This document shows, in pieces, positions 1-8,154 of a stretch of 64,000 nucleotides of DNA. The notes beneath the pieces were generated by a model. The model did no database searches and had not been told where the DNA came from. It saw only the letters and a list, made by a program, of their open reading frames with translations. The DNA is from C-114 sp963745405 (GTDB taxonomy: Bacteria; Chloroflexota; Limnocylindria; Limnocylindrales; CSP1-4). The stretch's first letter is position 1. Each line of letters begins with the position of its first letter. The translations under genes were made by a program, and so were the position numbers. Where the stretch lies: contig CAVUWY010000002.1 of the NCBI GenBank assembly GCA_963745405.1, forward strand, positions 496,001 through 560,000, given 5' to 3'.

Positions 1-1006
1 CGGGACCGCCGGCGACGACCGGCGGGGTCCCCTGCGGGTGGGGAGGCGGAAGCAGGCGCCGGACGACGAGTCCGAGGAGGACGCCGGCGATCGCCACGAG
101 GATCAGCACCGGGAGGACCACGATGACGAACCAGATGCCGGCCGTCGCCAGGGTCTGGCCGAAGCCGATGAGCTGCGCGGCGGCCCGGTCGAACTCGGCG
201 CCTGCGTCCCATCCCTTGGCCGCCTCCTTGGCCACCGGCACCGCCGGCAACTGGTAGGTGACCGCGAGCGTCGACATCGCCGCCTGGTCCTTGAGATGCG
301 CCTGCTGGGCCGAGAGCTCCTCGATCTGGCCCTGGATGCCGGTGAGCTGGTTCTGGACGTCGAGGATGTCCTGGATCTTCGTCGCCTTGGCCATGATCGC
401 CTGGAGGGCCGTCTCGGTCGACCGCAGGTTGTCGATCCGGGCGCCGAGGTCGATGACCTGGCCTGTCACCTCGTCGGACGAGGTCTTCAGATCGACGACC
501 TTGGTCGACAGGCCGCGGATCGCGTCGATCGCGTCCTCCCAGCGATCGGCCGGGAAGCGGTAGGTCACCGAGGCCATCGTGTGGTCGCCATCAGCCGACT
601 CCTGCGAGCCGCTGATGTAGCCGCCCAGCCCGGTGATGGCCGACCGCGCCGACAGGAGCGCCGGGTCGATCGCCTTGACCTCGATGGTCATGGAACCGGT
701 CTTGACGATGTAGGACTGCGCATCGATCGCGGCGCTGACCGGGTCCTGCCCGCTGCCCGATCCAGGGTCGGTGGCGCCGCCGGCCGACGGGGCGGCCCTC
801 GGCGCGATCTCGCTACCGGTGTTCCCGTCCTGGGCAGCCTGCGGGTTCGCCGGTGCCGCACCGTCGCCTCCGGCCGTGCCCGACTGTGGGAACGGGGTGC
901 TCGCGCCCGCGCAAGCCCCGGCGGCGAGCGCGAACCAGGCGAGGATGGCGACGACGAGGGGCCAGCGGTGCCGCCGGCGAGTGCGGTCGGAGTCGGTGGT
1001 CGACAT
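1..1006 (-). CDS. DUF4349 domain membrane-anchored lipoprotein-like protein (3' end outside window)
   Basis: The frame is open from ATG at 1006 to the window edge (335 codons, no stop seen), so the C-terminus is missing. GGAGG lies just upstream of the ATG. The N-terminus has a basic stretch, then a hydrophobic segment ending in GACAG, fitting a lipobox or signal peptide, followed by a Gly/Ala/Pro-rich linker. The body contains YIVKTGSMTIEV, a coiled-coil-like part around DVQNQLTGIQGQIEELSAQQ, then a hydrophobic segment (WFVIVVLPVLILVAIAGVLL) and a basic Pro-rich tail. This order (exported linker, beta/coiled-coil body, C-terminal TM) is that of the DUF4349 family, whose function is unknown. 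It follows the threonine genes on the same strand but is separated by about 110 bp from the next gene. Confidence 0.8.
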   Translation of the reverse strand, partial: MSTTDSDRTRRRHRWPLVVAILAWFALAAGACAGASTPFPQSGTAGGDGAAPANPQAAQDGNTGSEIAPRAAPSAGGATDPGSGSGQDPVSAAIDAQSYIVKTGSMTIEVKAIDPALLSARSAITGLGGYISGSQESADGDHTMASVTYRFPADRWEDAIDAIRGLSTKVVDLKTSSDEVTGQVIDLGARIDNLRSTETALQAIMAKATKIQDILDVQNQLTGIQGQIEELSAQQAHLKDQAAMSTLAVTYQLPAVPVAKEAAKGWDAGAEFDRAAAQLIGFGQTLATAGIWFVIVVLPVLILVAIAGVLLGLVVRRLLPPPHPQGTPPVVAGGP

Positions 1007-1118
1007 GGTCGGGAGCCTCCCAGCCGGCCGGCGGATGCCGGTCGTGGCCCCCGGACGCCGCGCACGACCCGGCGGTTCCCACCGTCGAGGGCGCGATGTC
1101 GCGCGCGGCAGGCGCCGA

Positions 1119-1310
1119 TCAGCGGCGGAGGAGGTTCCAGGCGAGGAGGATCAGCAGGGCGGCCCCGACGACGATGACCACGCCCGAACCGCCGGGCAGG
1201 AGCGAATCGATCCGGTCGATGAGGCCCTGGAAGACGCCGCCGATCGTGTGCAGGGCGTTCCCGACCAGGCCCGAGATCCCACTGCCGATCGTCCGGACGA
1301 AGTCGTCCAT
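1119..1310 (-). CDS. small single-pass membrane protein, unknown
   Basis: A 63-residue ORF from ATG at 1310. Residues 1-40 are amphipathic with Gly spacing, and residues 41-60 form one transmembrane helix (VVIVVGAALLILLAWNLL) ending in RR. There is no shadowing gene on the other strand and it sits cleanly between thrB and the DUF4349 gene. A CACACT box lies 6 nt before the ATG, close to the TANNNT-N6-ATG arrangement seen elsewhere here, so it may have its own leaderless promoter. I do not recognise a family. Confidence 0.6.
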   Translation of the reverse strand: MDDFVRTIGSGISGLVGNALHTIGGVFQGLIDRIDSLLPGGSGVVIVVGAALLILLAWNLLRR

Positions 1311-1388
1311 CGGCCGAGTGTGGGCCGCGGCGTCAAGCGGAGCGGGAGCGTCGGGCCGGTCGCTCGGCCGGACGGAAGGAGCGCCGGC

Positions 1389-2357
1389 TCAGCTCCGGCC
1401 GATGACCCTCGCCCCGACGTTGCGGGGCATGACCACGTCGATGCGGCCGGCCAGGTCCTGGTCGGCGGCGACAGCCGCGTACGCCGCCTCGATGCGGGTG
1501 AAGGTGGCCACCGAATCGGCGAAGGCGAGGACCGTCGAGCCGGACCCGGACAGGCAGGCCCCGATCGCGCCAGCCTCGCGGGCGGCGGCCACGAGGAGTG
1601 GCAGCGCCGGATAGGCCGCCGCCCGGTACGGCTCGTGGATCCGGTCGAGGGTCAGGACCCGTAGCAGATCGTGCCGCCCGATGGCGAGGCCGGCCACCCC
1701 GAGGGCGGCTCGGCCGATGTTGGCCACGGCATCGCCGAGCGGGACCGAAGCCGGCAGGGCGTCCCGCATGGCGGCCGTCGACAGTCGGAGCTCGGGGATG
1801 AAGAGGACGGCCCGCAGGTCCCGCGGGACGTCGAAGCGCAGTGCCTCGATCGGTCCGTCCGGGTCGTCGTCGAGACGGGCCGCCACGGTGAAGCCGCCGA
1901 GGAGGGCTGCCGCGGCGTTGTCCGGGTGACCCTCGAGACGTGTCGCGAGGCGAAGGAGGTCCGCATCGGTGAGCGGCTCGCCGAGGAGGGTGTTACCGGC
2001 GAGAAGCCCGCCGACCGTCGCCGCGGCAGAGGAGCCGAGGCCGCGGGCGAGGGGGATCTCGTTGTGCATGTGGATCCGCCAGCCGACCCCGTCGGGGAGC
2101 GGCCCGCGGGCCTCCTCGAGGACCGCCTGGAGCCCGCGGACGAAACAGTTCGAGCCGTCCTCCGGCAGCTCGCCCGCTCCCTCGCCCTCGACCGTCAGCT
2201 CGATGGTGCCACGGCTCCAGCCGCGGACCTCGACATCGATCCGATCGACGATGGACAGGGCCAGCCCGATGCAGTCGTAGCCGGCGCCAAGGTTCGCCGA
2301 CGAAGCCGGGATCTCGACGCTGATGCGCCGCCCGTCGAGCTCGGCCAGCCAGTGCAT
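1389..2357 (-). CDS. thrB: homoserine kinase
   Basis: Phosphorylates homoserine to O-phosphohomoserine, the substrate of threonine synthase; cytoplasmic GHMP kinase. The 322-residue product begins MHWLAELDGRRISVEIPAS, with the GHMP ATP-binding motif PLARGLGSSAAATVGG around residue 95 and the C-terminal glycine loop GACLSGSGSTVLAF around residue 265. Length is normal for the family. The ATG at 2357 shares one base with the thrC stop (TGATG), so I prefer it over the longer open frame that runs upstream inside thrC. The overlap implies translational coupling and equal expression with thrC. Confidence 0.93.
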   Translation of the reverse strand: MHWLAELDGRRISVEIPASSANLGAGYDCIGLALSIVDRIDVEVRGWSRGTIELTVEGEGAGELPEDGSNCFVRGLQAVLEEARGPLPDGVGWRIHMHNEIPLARGLGSSAAATVGGLLAGNTLLGEPLTDADLLRLATRLEGHPDNAAAALLGGFTVAARLDDDPDGPIEALRFDVPRDLRAVLFIPELRLSTAAMRDALPASVPLGDAVANIGRAALGVAGLAIGRHDLLRVLTLDRIHEPYRAAAYPALPLLVAAAREAGAIGACLSGSGSTVLAFADSVATFTRIEAAYAAVAADQDLAGRIDVVMPRNVGARVIGRS

Positions 2358-3445
2358 CACCAGCCGAGTACGCCCGCGACGCCGGCCGCGGTCGGCGCCG
2401 CCTCGAGGACGGGCCGGCCCAGGGTGGCCGCCGTAACGGGGTCCTTGAGACCGGATCCGGTCAGGACGCAGACGACGACCGCGTCGCGCGCCAGCCGGCC
2501 GGCCGCGGCGGCCGCCCGGATGCCGGCGAACGAGACGGCCGAGGCCGGCTCGCAGAAGAGTCCTTCGCGGGTGGCCAGGTCCCCGTAGGCGGCGAGGATC
2601 TCGTCGTCGGTGACGGCCTCGATCGAACCGCCCGACTCGTCGCGGGCGGCGATGGCGAGCGTCCACGAGGCGGGGTCGCCGATGCGGATCGCGGTTGCGA
2701 CGGTCTCCGGCTCGGCGATCCGATGGCCGACGACGAGCGGAGCGGCACCGGCCGCCTGGAAGCCGAGCATCCGGGGCAGGCCGGTCACGATGCCGGCCGC
2801 CTCGTACTCGCGGAAACCCGCCCAGTAGGCGCTGATGTTGCCGGCGTTGCCGACCGGGATGGCGAGCATGTCGGGCGCCCGGCCAAGGTCATCGCAGACC
2901 TCGAAGGCGGCCGTTTTCTGGCCGGCCAGCCGGTCCGGGTTGACCGAGTTGACGAGGGTGATCCGGCGGCTCCGATCGGCCGCCATCTCCCGCACCACGG
3001 CGAGAGCGGCGTCGAACGACCCGTCGACCTCCACGACCCGGGCGCCGGCGGCAACGGCCTGGAGGAGCTTGCCGGCGGCGATCCGGCCCTTCGGCAGGAC
3101 GACCACGACCTCGAGCCCGGCGGCCGCACCGTACGCCGCCGCCGAGGCGGAGGTATTGCCTGTCGACGCGCAGATGATCGTCCGGGCGCCGGCCTCGAGC
3201 GCTCGCGAGACGGCGACGACCATCCCCCGGTCCTTGAACGAGCCGGTCGGGTTCTGGCCTTCGACCTTGGCGTAGAGGTTGTCGAGTCCCAGCTCGGCGC
3301 CCAGGTGGGTGAGGCGGACGAGCGGGGTGAACCCCTCGCCGAGCGAGAGTGCCGGCGTGGCGTCGGTGAGCGGCAGGAACCGCCGGTAGCGCTGCGCCAG
3401 CGTGGGCCGGACAGCGTGGGCAGCCGCCTGCGCAAGGGGACTCAT
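2357..3445 (-). CDS. thrC: threonine synthase
   Basis: PLP-dependent conversion of O-phosphohomoserine to threonine. The 362-residue product has the fold-type II signature with the PLP lysine in NPTGSFKDRGM (about residue 60), the glycine loop IPVGNAGNISAYW, and the late VCVLTGSGLKDP loop. The open frame continues about 200 bp upstream, but that part is the shifted frame of the hom 3' end; the start MSPLAQAAAH at 3445 matches the normal N-terminus. No Shine-Dalgarno is visible; TACAAT sits 6 nt before the ATG, so a separate leaderless transcript from inside the hom-thrC gap is likely. Its stop overlaps thrB. Confidence 0.93.
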   Translation of the reverse strand: MSPLAQAAAHAVRPTLAQRYRRFLPLTDATPALSLGEGFTPLVRLTHLGAELGLDNLYAKVEGQNPTGSFKDRGMVVAVSRALEAGARTIICASTGNTSASAAAYGAAAGLEVVVVLPKGRIAAGKLLQAVAAGARVVEVDGSFDAALAVVREMAADRSRRITLVNSVNPDRLAGQKTAAFEVCDDLGRAPDMLAIPVGNAGNISAYWAGFREYEAAGIVTGLPRMLGFQAAGAAPLVVGHRIAEPETVATAIRIGDPASWTLAIAARDESGGSIEAVTDDEILAAYGDLATREGLFCEPASAVSFAGIRAAAAAGRLARDAVVVCVLTGSGLKDPVTAATLGRPVLEAAPTAAGVAGVLGW

Positions 3446-3451
3446 CGGCGG

Positions 3452-3457
3452 ATTGTA
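3452..3457 (-). promoter_or_regulatory. -10 box of a leaderless promoter for thrC
   Basis: TACAAT on the minus strand, exactly 6 nt before the thrC ATG, which would place the transcription start at the start codon. No clear -35 box. Part of a pattern seen at about a dozen genes here. Confidence 0.5.
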
Positions 3458-3510
3458 CGGGCGCGCTCCGGCCGAACGCCGACCGCGGTCCATCACCGCA
3501 TCCAGGGCGC

Positions 3511-4803
3511 TCAGCGCCCCGACACCGGTTCGTCGACCGGGAGGATGACGGTTCCCATCGGAGCACCGGCCCGCCCGATGAGCGCGCGTGCCTCGGCGAG
3601 CGCGAGCCAGGGGAAGATGGACCGCGACGCCGCCGTCCACGGCCGCCACCCGGGCGGTCGCCCCGGCCAGGGCGGAGCCGTCGGCGCCGGCGACGACCGC
3701 GAACCAGCCCCGGTCCGTCGCCTCGGTCGGCGGCCCGGGAGGCTGACCGCGCCGCCGTCCCCGGCCGGCGGCAGTCCGGCCCAGGTCGAGCCCTCGCCGC
3801 GGGCGACGGCAAGGAGATCGCGCAGCACCGCGCTCGACGTCGCGCCGCCGCCCGCCCCCGGACCGCTGAAGGCGATGCTGCCGAGGGGCGCGGCCCGGAC
3901 CTCGATGCGGTTCGTCACCCCGTCCGTGCGCCCGAGCGGATCGCCGAGCGACACGCCGGTCGGCACGACCGAAGCCTCGACGACACCGTCATCGTTCCGC
4001 CGGGCATCCGCCACGAGCTTGACGGCGAGCCCGAGGGCCGCCGCGCCGGCGATGTGAAGGGCACTGACCCCGGCGATGCCTGCCGGGCCGTTCCAACCGG
4101 CTCCTCCGTCCACCGTCGGAGGTCGGCGCACGATCGCGTCCGGATCGACCCATCCGCCGAAGGCGAGGCGGATGAGGATGACCAGCTTGTTGGCGGCATC
4201 GATGCCGTCGATGTCGGCCGACGGGTCGGCCTCGAGGTAGCCCTTCGCCTGGGCCTCGGCGAGGACCTCGTCGTACGAGCGCCCGCCGCCGGCCATCTCG
4301 GTCAGGAGGTGATTCGTCGAGCCGTTGACGATCCCCCGGACCCGCTCGACGCGGTCGGCGGCGAGCGCCGCGAGCGGAGCGAGGACGGGGATGCCGCCAC
4401 CGACCGCGGCCTCGAAGCGGAGCGGCGTCCCGGTGCCGCGAGCGATCCGCTCGAGGGCCGGCCCGTGATGGGCGATCACGTGCTTGTTGGCGGTGACGAC
4501 GGGCTTGCCGGCCCCGAGTGCGGCTGCGATCAGCGTCCGGGCCGGCTCGTCGCCGCCCATGACCTCGACGACGACGTCCGTCCCCGGATCCGCCACGAGG
4601 TGGGCCGGACCGTCGGTCAGCAGCGTGGGATCGATCCCCGCCGCACGAGCGCGGCCGAGGTCGCGGACGGCCACGCCGGCGAGCTCGAGGCGTGGTCCTC
4701 CGTCGACGGCCAGGCGATCGGGGAACGCATCGAAGGCCCGGACGACCTCGCGGCCGACCGTCCCGGCTCCGAGCACGGCGACGCGCAGTGGAGCCGTGCT
4801 CAT
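3511..4803 (-). CDS. hom: homoserine dehydrogenase (two compensating frameshifts near the C-terminus)
   Basis: Reduces aspartate semialdehyde to homoserine with NAD(P)H, feeding thrB and thrC. The N-terminal Rossmann motif is LRVAVLGAGTVGREV; the family signature region reads NGSTNHLLTEM and the catalytic segment YLEADPSADIDGIDAANK is present. The product is 430 residues, with little room for a C-terminal ACT domain. Between about 3725 and 3620 the sensible protein (TEATDRGWFAVVAGADG... VAAVDGGVAVH) is in another frame, and the frame returns at FPWLALAEARALIG. One missing C (in a GGGCC run near 3725) and one extra C (near 3620) would explain this; overall length stays a multiple of three. ATG at 4803 is chosen because it begins the Rossmann domain; the frame extends further upstream without homology. 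Confidence 0.88.
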   Translation of the reverse strand: MSTAPLRVAVLGAGTVGREVVRAFDAFPDRLAVDGGPRLELAGVAVRDLGRARAAGIDPTLLTDGPAHLVADPGTDVVVEVMGGDEPARTLIAAALGAGKPVVTANKHVIAHHGPALERIARGTGTPLRFEAAVGGGIPVLAPLAALAADRVERVRGIVNGSTNHLLTEMAGGGRSYDEVLAEAQAKGYLEADPSADIDGIDAANKLVILIRLAFGGWVDPDAIVRRPPTVDGGAGWNGPAGIAGVSALHIAGAAALGLAVKLVADARRNDDGVVEASVVPTGVSLGDPLGRTDGVTNRIEVRAAPLGSIAFSGPGAGGGATSSAVLRDLLAVARGEGSTWAGLPPAGDGGAVSLPGRRPRRRTGAGSRSSPAPTAPPWPGRPPGWRPWTAASRSIFPWLALAEARALIGRAGAPMGTVILPVDEPVSGR

Positions 4804-4829
4804 CCGGAGCGCCGGCGCTGAGGGGTCAT
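4800..4829 (-). CDS. candidate 9-codon leader ORF overlapping the hom start
   Basis: ATG at 4829 opens MTPQRRRSG and its TGA overlaps the hom ATG as ATGA. TACCAT lies 6 nt upstream of this ATG, the same geometry as the other leaderless starts in the window. It has no run of Thr or Ile codons, so it is not a classic threonine attenuator; its role could be to load ribosomes for coupled initiation of hom, which has no Shine-Dalgarno of its own. Inference only. Confidence 0.35.
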   Translation of the reverse strand: MTPQRRRSG

Positions 4830-4835
4830 CCGGGG

Positions 4836-4841
4836 ATGGTA
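4836..4841 (-). promoter_or_regulatory. -10 box upstream of the hom leader ORF
   Basis: TACCAT on the minus strand, 6 nt before the ATG of the 9-codon leader ORF; probable promoter of the hom-thrC-thrB operon. Confidence 0.45.
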
Positions 4842-4864
4842 GCCGAGCGTGGCGGGCGCTCGGG

Positions 4865-4870
4865 TACACT
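4865..4870 (+). promoter_or_regulatory. -10 box of a leaderless promoter for trpS
   Basis: TACACT, 8 nt before the trpS ATG, in the 75-bp divergent gap between hom and trpS. No Shine-Dalgarno lies between box and ATG. Confidence 0.5.
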
Positions 4871-4878
4871 CGGCCACC

Positions 4879-5898
4879 ATGACCGTCGAGCTTGCTCCCT
4901 CACCGGCGCCGATCGCCGCGCCCGCCGAGCGGCCCCGGATCTTCAGCGGCATCCAGCCGTCCGGCATCGTCCACCTCGGCAACGATCTCGGAGCGATCCG
5001 CAACTACGTCACGCTGCAGTGGGAGTACGAGGCGATCTACTGCATCGTCGACTACCACGCCCTGACGAGCACCCACGACCCGATCCTCCTGCGGGAGCGG
5101 ACGATCGACATGGCGGCCTCGCTCCTCGCCCTCGGCCTCGACCCGGAGCGCTGCACCCTTTTCGTCCAGAGCCACCGCCCCGAGCACACCGAGCTGGCCT
5201 GGCTCCTGTGCACCGTGACGCCGGTCAGCTGGCTCGAGCGGACGCCGACGTACAAGGAGAAGAAAGCCAACCAGCCCGACGACATCAACCACGGCCTCCT
5301 CACCTACCCGGTCCTCCAGGCGGCCGACATCGTCATCTACAAGGCGTCCCTCGTCCCGGTCGGCCGGGACCAGGCGGCCCACCTCGAGCTCAGCCGGGAG
5401 ATCGTCCGGGCCTTCAACGGCCGCTACGGCCAGACGTTCCCCGAGCCGCAGGCCGTCTTCACCGAGGCTCCGGTGGTCCTCGGCACCGACGGCGTTCGCA
5501 AGATGAGCAAGTCCGTCGGCAACACGATCGACATCTTCGCCGAGCCGTCGCTCATCAGGAAGCAGGTCATGTCGATGGTCACCGACACGAAGCGGATCCT
5601 GCGAACCGATCCCGGACGGCCCGAGATCTGCAACGTCTGCCAGCTGCAGCGCTTCTTCGGCGACGACTACGACGAGCTCTGGGAAGGCGAACGGACGGCC
5701 AGGACCGGCTGCGTCGACATGAAGCGGCTCCTCGCCGACCGCATCGTCGCGCGCTACGCTCCCGCCAGGGAGCGATACCTCGAGCTCATGGCCCACCCGG
5801 CGGAGGTCGCCGGGATCCTCGAGGCCGGCGCCGATCGACTGCGGCCGATGGCCGAGACGACGATGGCCGAGGTTCGCGAGAAGATGGGGTTGCGCTAG
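4879..5898 (+). CDS. trpS: tryptophanyl-tRNA synthetase
   Basis: Charges tRNA-Trp; class Ic aminoacyl-tRNA synthetase of the cytoplasm. The 339-residue product carries the HIGH-equivalent in SGIQPSGIVHLGN (about residue 30) and KMSKS in GVRKMSKSVGN (about residue 205), with the Rossmann core between. ATG at 4879 (MTVELAPSP) is preferred to a GTG 30 bp upstream because TACACT sits 8 nt before it. Four cysteines in the C-terminal half (CNVC, TGC) are notable, but I cannot assign a metal site. It is first in a co-directional run with an AI-2E permease and surE; the next gene's AGGAGG overlaps the trpS stop codon. Confidence 0.95.
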   Translation: MTVELAPSPAPIAAPAERPRIFSGIQPSGIVHLGNDLGAIRNYVTLQWEYEAIYCIVDYHALTSTHDPILLRERTIDMAASLLALGLDPERCTLFVQSHRPEHTELAWLLCTVTPVSWLERTPTYKEKKANQPDDINHGLLTYPVLQAADIVIYKASLVPVGRDQAAHLELSREIVRAFNGRYGQTFPEPQAVFTEAPVVLGTDGVRKMSKSVGNTIDIFAEPSLIRKQVMSMVTDTKRILRTDPGRPEICNVCQLQRFFGDDYDELWEGERTARTGCVDMKRLLADRIVARYAPARERYLELMAHPAEVAGILEAGADRLRPMAETTMAEVREKMGLR

Positions 5899-5909
5899 GA
5901 GGCGCCCTG

Positions 5910-7193
5910 ATGGCCGGACCGCAGCTGACGGAACGAGAGCGACGCTGGCTAAGCGTCCTCCTCATCCTCGGCTGCGTCGCCCTCTTCTACATCGTCGTCC
6001 AGTACACCGCCGAGGCGTTCTACTACTTCGGCGACGTGATCCTCACGTTCTTCATGGCCTGGTTCTTCGCGTTCATCTTCAGTCCCATCGTCACCCGGCT
6101 CGTGAACGCGATCCCCCGCCTGCCCCGCGGATTCGCCACGGCACTCGTGTACGGCGGCCTCGCGACCATCCTCCTCATCGTCATCGTTGGCGCGGCCCAG
6201 GCCATCGTCGGATCGATCGGCCAGTTCATCGCCTCGCAGGGATCGATCCGCGACGCCCTGCCCCAGATCCTGGCCGAGTGGCAAGCCCGGCTCAACGCGA
6301 TCGGCCTCGGCCAGGTCGACCTCGTCGCCCAGGCCAACGCGGTGCTGGCCAACCTCGACCAGCTGGCCGCCGGCCTCGTCGGTCCGCTGCAGCAGACGGC
6401 CGTGGCGAGCCTGGGGGTCCTCGGCAACCTCCTCATCATCGTGTTCCTCTCGATCTGGATGGTCATCGACCGCGACCGGATCATGTCGTTCCTCTACCGG
6501 CTCGTTCCGCCGGCCTTCCAGGAGGAGGCGCACCTCCTCGAGGCGGCGGTCGGGCGGAGCTTCGGCGGATTCCTCCGCGGCCAGGCGGCGATGGGCGGCC
6601 TCTACTTCCTCATCGCACTGGCGGCCGGCGTGGTGTTCGGCCTGCCTTTCGCGCTCTTCACCGCCGCCGTCAGCGGCGTCCTCATGCTCATCCCGTTCTT
6701 CGGCCCGTTCGTCTCGTGGGCGCCGCCGGTCGTGGTGGCCGTCCTCACCGATTCACCGGCCGTCCTGCCGATCCTCATCGTCATGGTCGTCGGCTGGTTC
6801 ATCCTCATGAACATCGTCCAGCCGCGCCTCATGGAGGGTGCCGTCGGCATCCATCCGATCGCGGTCCTCGGCTCGGTCCTCATCGGATCGAAGATCGCCG
6901 GGATCGGTGGAGCGATCTTCGCGATCCCATTCGCCGCCGTCCTCTCGGCGATCTTCTTCCACTACCTGCGCATCAACAGCGAGCGCCGCTCGGTCGCCGA
7001 GCGGGCGGCCGAGCGGGCCAGCGAGCGGGCCGGCCGGCCCGGTCCGGGTCCCCCGCGAGCCGACCCCGCGCCGGAAGGCCGACGCGACCGAAGCCGCCGA
7101 GGAGAGCCCGGCCGGTGGCTGATCGGGGAGAGGGGCCACCTCGGGGGCCGGCGACAGATCGCGGACCGGGCGACGGCGACGAACCCGACATGA
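5910..7193 (+). CDS. AI-2E family transporter (PerM/YdiK-like permease)
   Basis: A 427-residue polytopic membrane protein of the AI-2E family; substrates of most members are not known. The first 350 residues hold about eight hydrophobic segments: two helices near the N-terminus, a periplasmic-type alpha-helical insert (residues about 100-165), then closely spaced helices including GVLMLIPFFGPFVSWAPP and the family's NIVQPRLMEGAVGIHP motif. The last 75 residues are Arg/Pro-rich and low-complexity. AGGAGG spans the trpS stop 8 nt before ATG 5910, which fixes the start. Its TGA overlaps the surE start. Confidence 0.88.
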   Translation: MAGPQLTERERRWLSVLLILGCVALFYIVVQYTAEAFYYFGDVILTFFMAWFFAFIFSPIVTRLVNAIPRLPRGFATALVYGGLATILLIVIVGAAQAIVGSIGQFIASQGSIRDALPQILAEWQARLNAIGLGQVDLVAQANAVLANLDQLAAGLVGPLQQTAVASLGVLGNLLIIVFLSIWMVIDRDRIMSFLYRLVPPAFQEEAHLLEAAVGRSFGGFLRGQAAMGGLYFLIALAAGVVFGLPFALFTAAVSGVLMLIPFFGPFVSWAPPVVVAVLTDSPAVLPILIVMVVGWFILMNIVQPRLMEGAVGIHPIAVLGSVLIGSKIAGIGGAIFAIPFAAVLSAIFFHYLRINSERRSVAERAAERASERAGRPGPGPPRADPAPEGRRDRSRRGEPGRWLIGERGHLGGRRQIADRATATNPT

Positions 7194-8128
7194 CCCGGGA
7201 ACGAGCCCGGGTCGAGCGACGCGACCTCGACAAGGAGCGGGGCGAACCGCTGGCCGGTGGGGCCGGTCGCGGCGGACCGCGAGCCCTCCGCCGGATGGCC
7301 CGGCCGCTGACCGACTGGTCGACCCGGCCGCGCATCCTCGTCACCAACGACGACGGCGTCGAGTCGCGGGGTCTCCTCGCCCTGAAGCAGGCTCTCGAGC
7401 CGTTCGGCGAGACGACGGTGGTCGCGCCGGACACGAACCAGAGCGCGGTCGGCCACCAGAAGACCCTCATGCGGCCGCTGCGGGTCCGCGAGCGGACGCT
7501 CACCGATGGGTCGATCGCCTATTCGGTCGACGGCTCGCCGACCGATGCGGTCAGCCTCGCCTTCCTCGGCTACTTCGGCCACGGCTTCGACCTCGTCGCC
7601 TCGGGCATCAACTACGGGGCGAACCTCGGCGACGACATCACCTACAGCGGGACGGTCAGCGCGGCGATGGAGGCCGTCATCAACGGCTGTCCGGCCTTCG
7701 CCATCAGCCAGGAGTATTACGAGCACCCCGACTTCGGCCTGGCCGGCCTCGCGGCCACCACGGTCGCCCGCAACATCCTCGAACACGGCCTGTCACCGGG
7801 TGAGCTCGTCAACGTCAACGTGCCGGCCGTCTCCCTCGCCGAATGCGAGGGCATCGAGGTGACCCGCCTCGGCAAGCGGGTCTACCAGGACGAGCTCGTC
7901 AAGCGACTCGATCCGCGGGGCATCCCCTACTACTGGATCGGCGGGCCGCCGCCGTCCGGGCTGGCCGTCGAGGGCACCGACTTCCACGCCGTCATCAACC
8001 GCCGCATCGCGGTGACGCCGATCCACCTCGACCTGACCGGCCGGAGCCTCCTGCGGCGACTGCGGACCTGGACCTGGGACCTGCCGCCGGCCGAGGCCGT
8101 CGGGTCCGAGGAGCGGAGCCCTGGCTGA
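7190..8128 (+). CDS. surE: 5'/3'-nucleotidase SurE
   Basis: Metal-dependent survival-protein phosphatase acting on nucleoside monophosphates. The core starts at RPRILVTNDDGVESRGL (DD metal ligands) and continues with APDTNQSAVGH, a serine metal ligand in the SGTVSAAMEA region, the GINYGANLGDDI loop and PGELVNVNVP. The 312-residue length includes a 45-residue Arg-rich leader before the fold. ATG 7190 overlaps the preceding stop (ATGA), but an ATG at 7295 (MARPLTDWS) would give a more usual length; neither has a strong ribosome binding site, so the start is unsettled. Confidence 0.9.
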   Translation: MTRERARVERRDLDKERGEPLAGGAGRGGPRALRRMARPLTDWSTRPRILVTNDDGVESRGLLALKQALEPFGETTVVAPDTNQSAVGHQKTLMRPLRVRERTLTDGSIAYSVDGSPTDAVSLAFLGYFGHGFDLVASGINYGANLGDDITYSGTVSAAMEAVINGCPAFAISQEYYEHPDFGLAGLAATTVARNILEHGLSPGELVNVNVPAVSLAECEGIEVTRLGKRVYQDELVKRLDPRGIPYYWIGGPPPSGLAVEGTDFHAVINRRIAVTPIHLDLTGRSLLRRLRTWTWDLPPAEAVGSEERSPG

Positions 8129-8154
8129 CCGCCCGCCCCTGATCCCGGAACGGT

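Noticed and set aside
38..1664. Plus-strand open frames over the first 1.6 kb
   Set aside because: They are opposite-strand shadows of the DUF4349, small membrane and thrB genes, with Arg/Asp/Gly-rich composition.
4692..7193. 833-codon open frame on the plus strand crossing trpS and the AI-2E gene
   Set aside because: Its first two thirds are the shifted frame of trpS with Arg/Pro-rich nonsense; only the part from ATG 5910 is a real gene.
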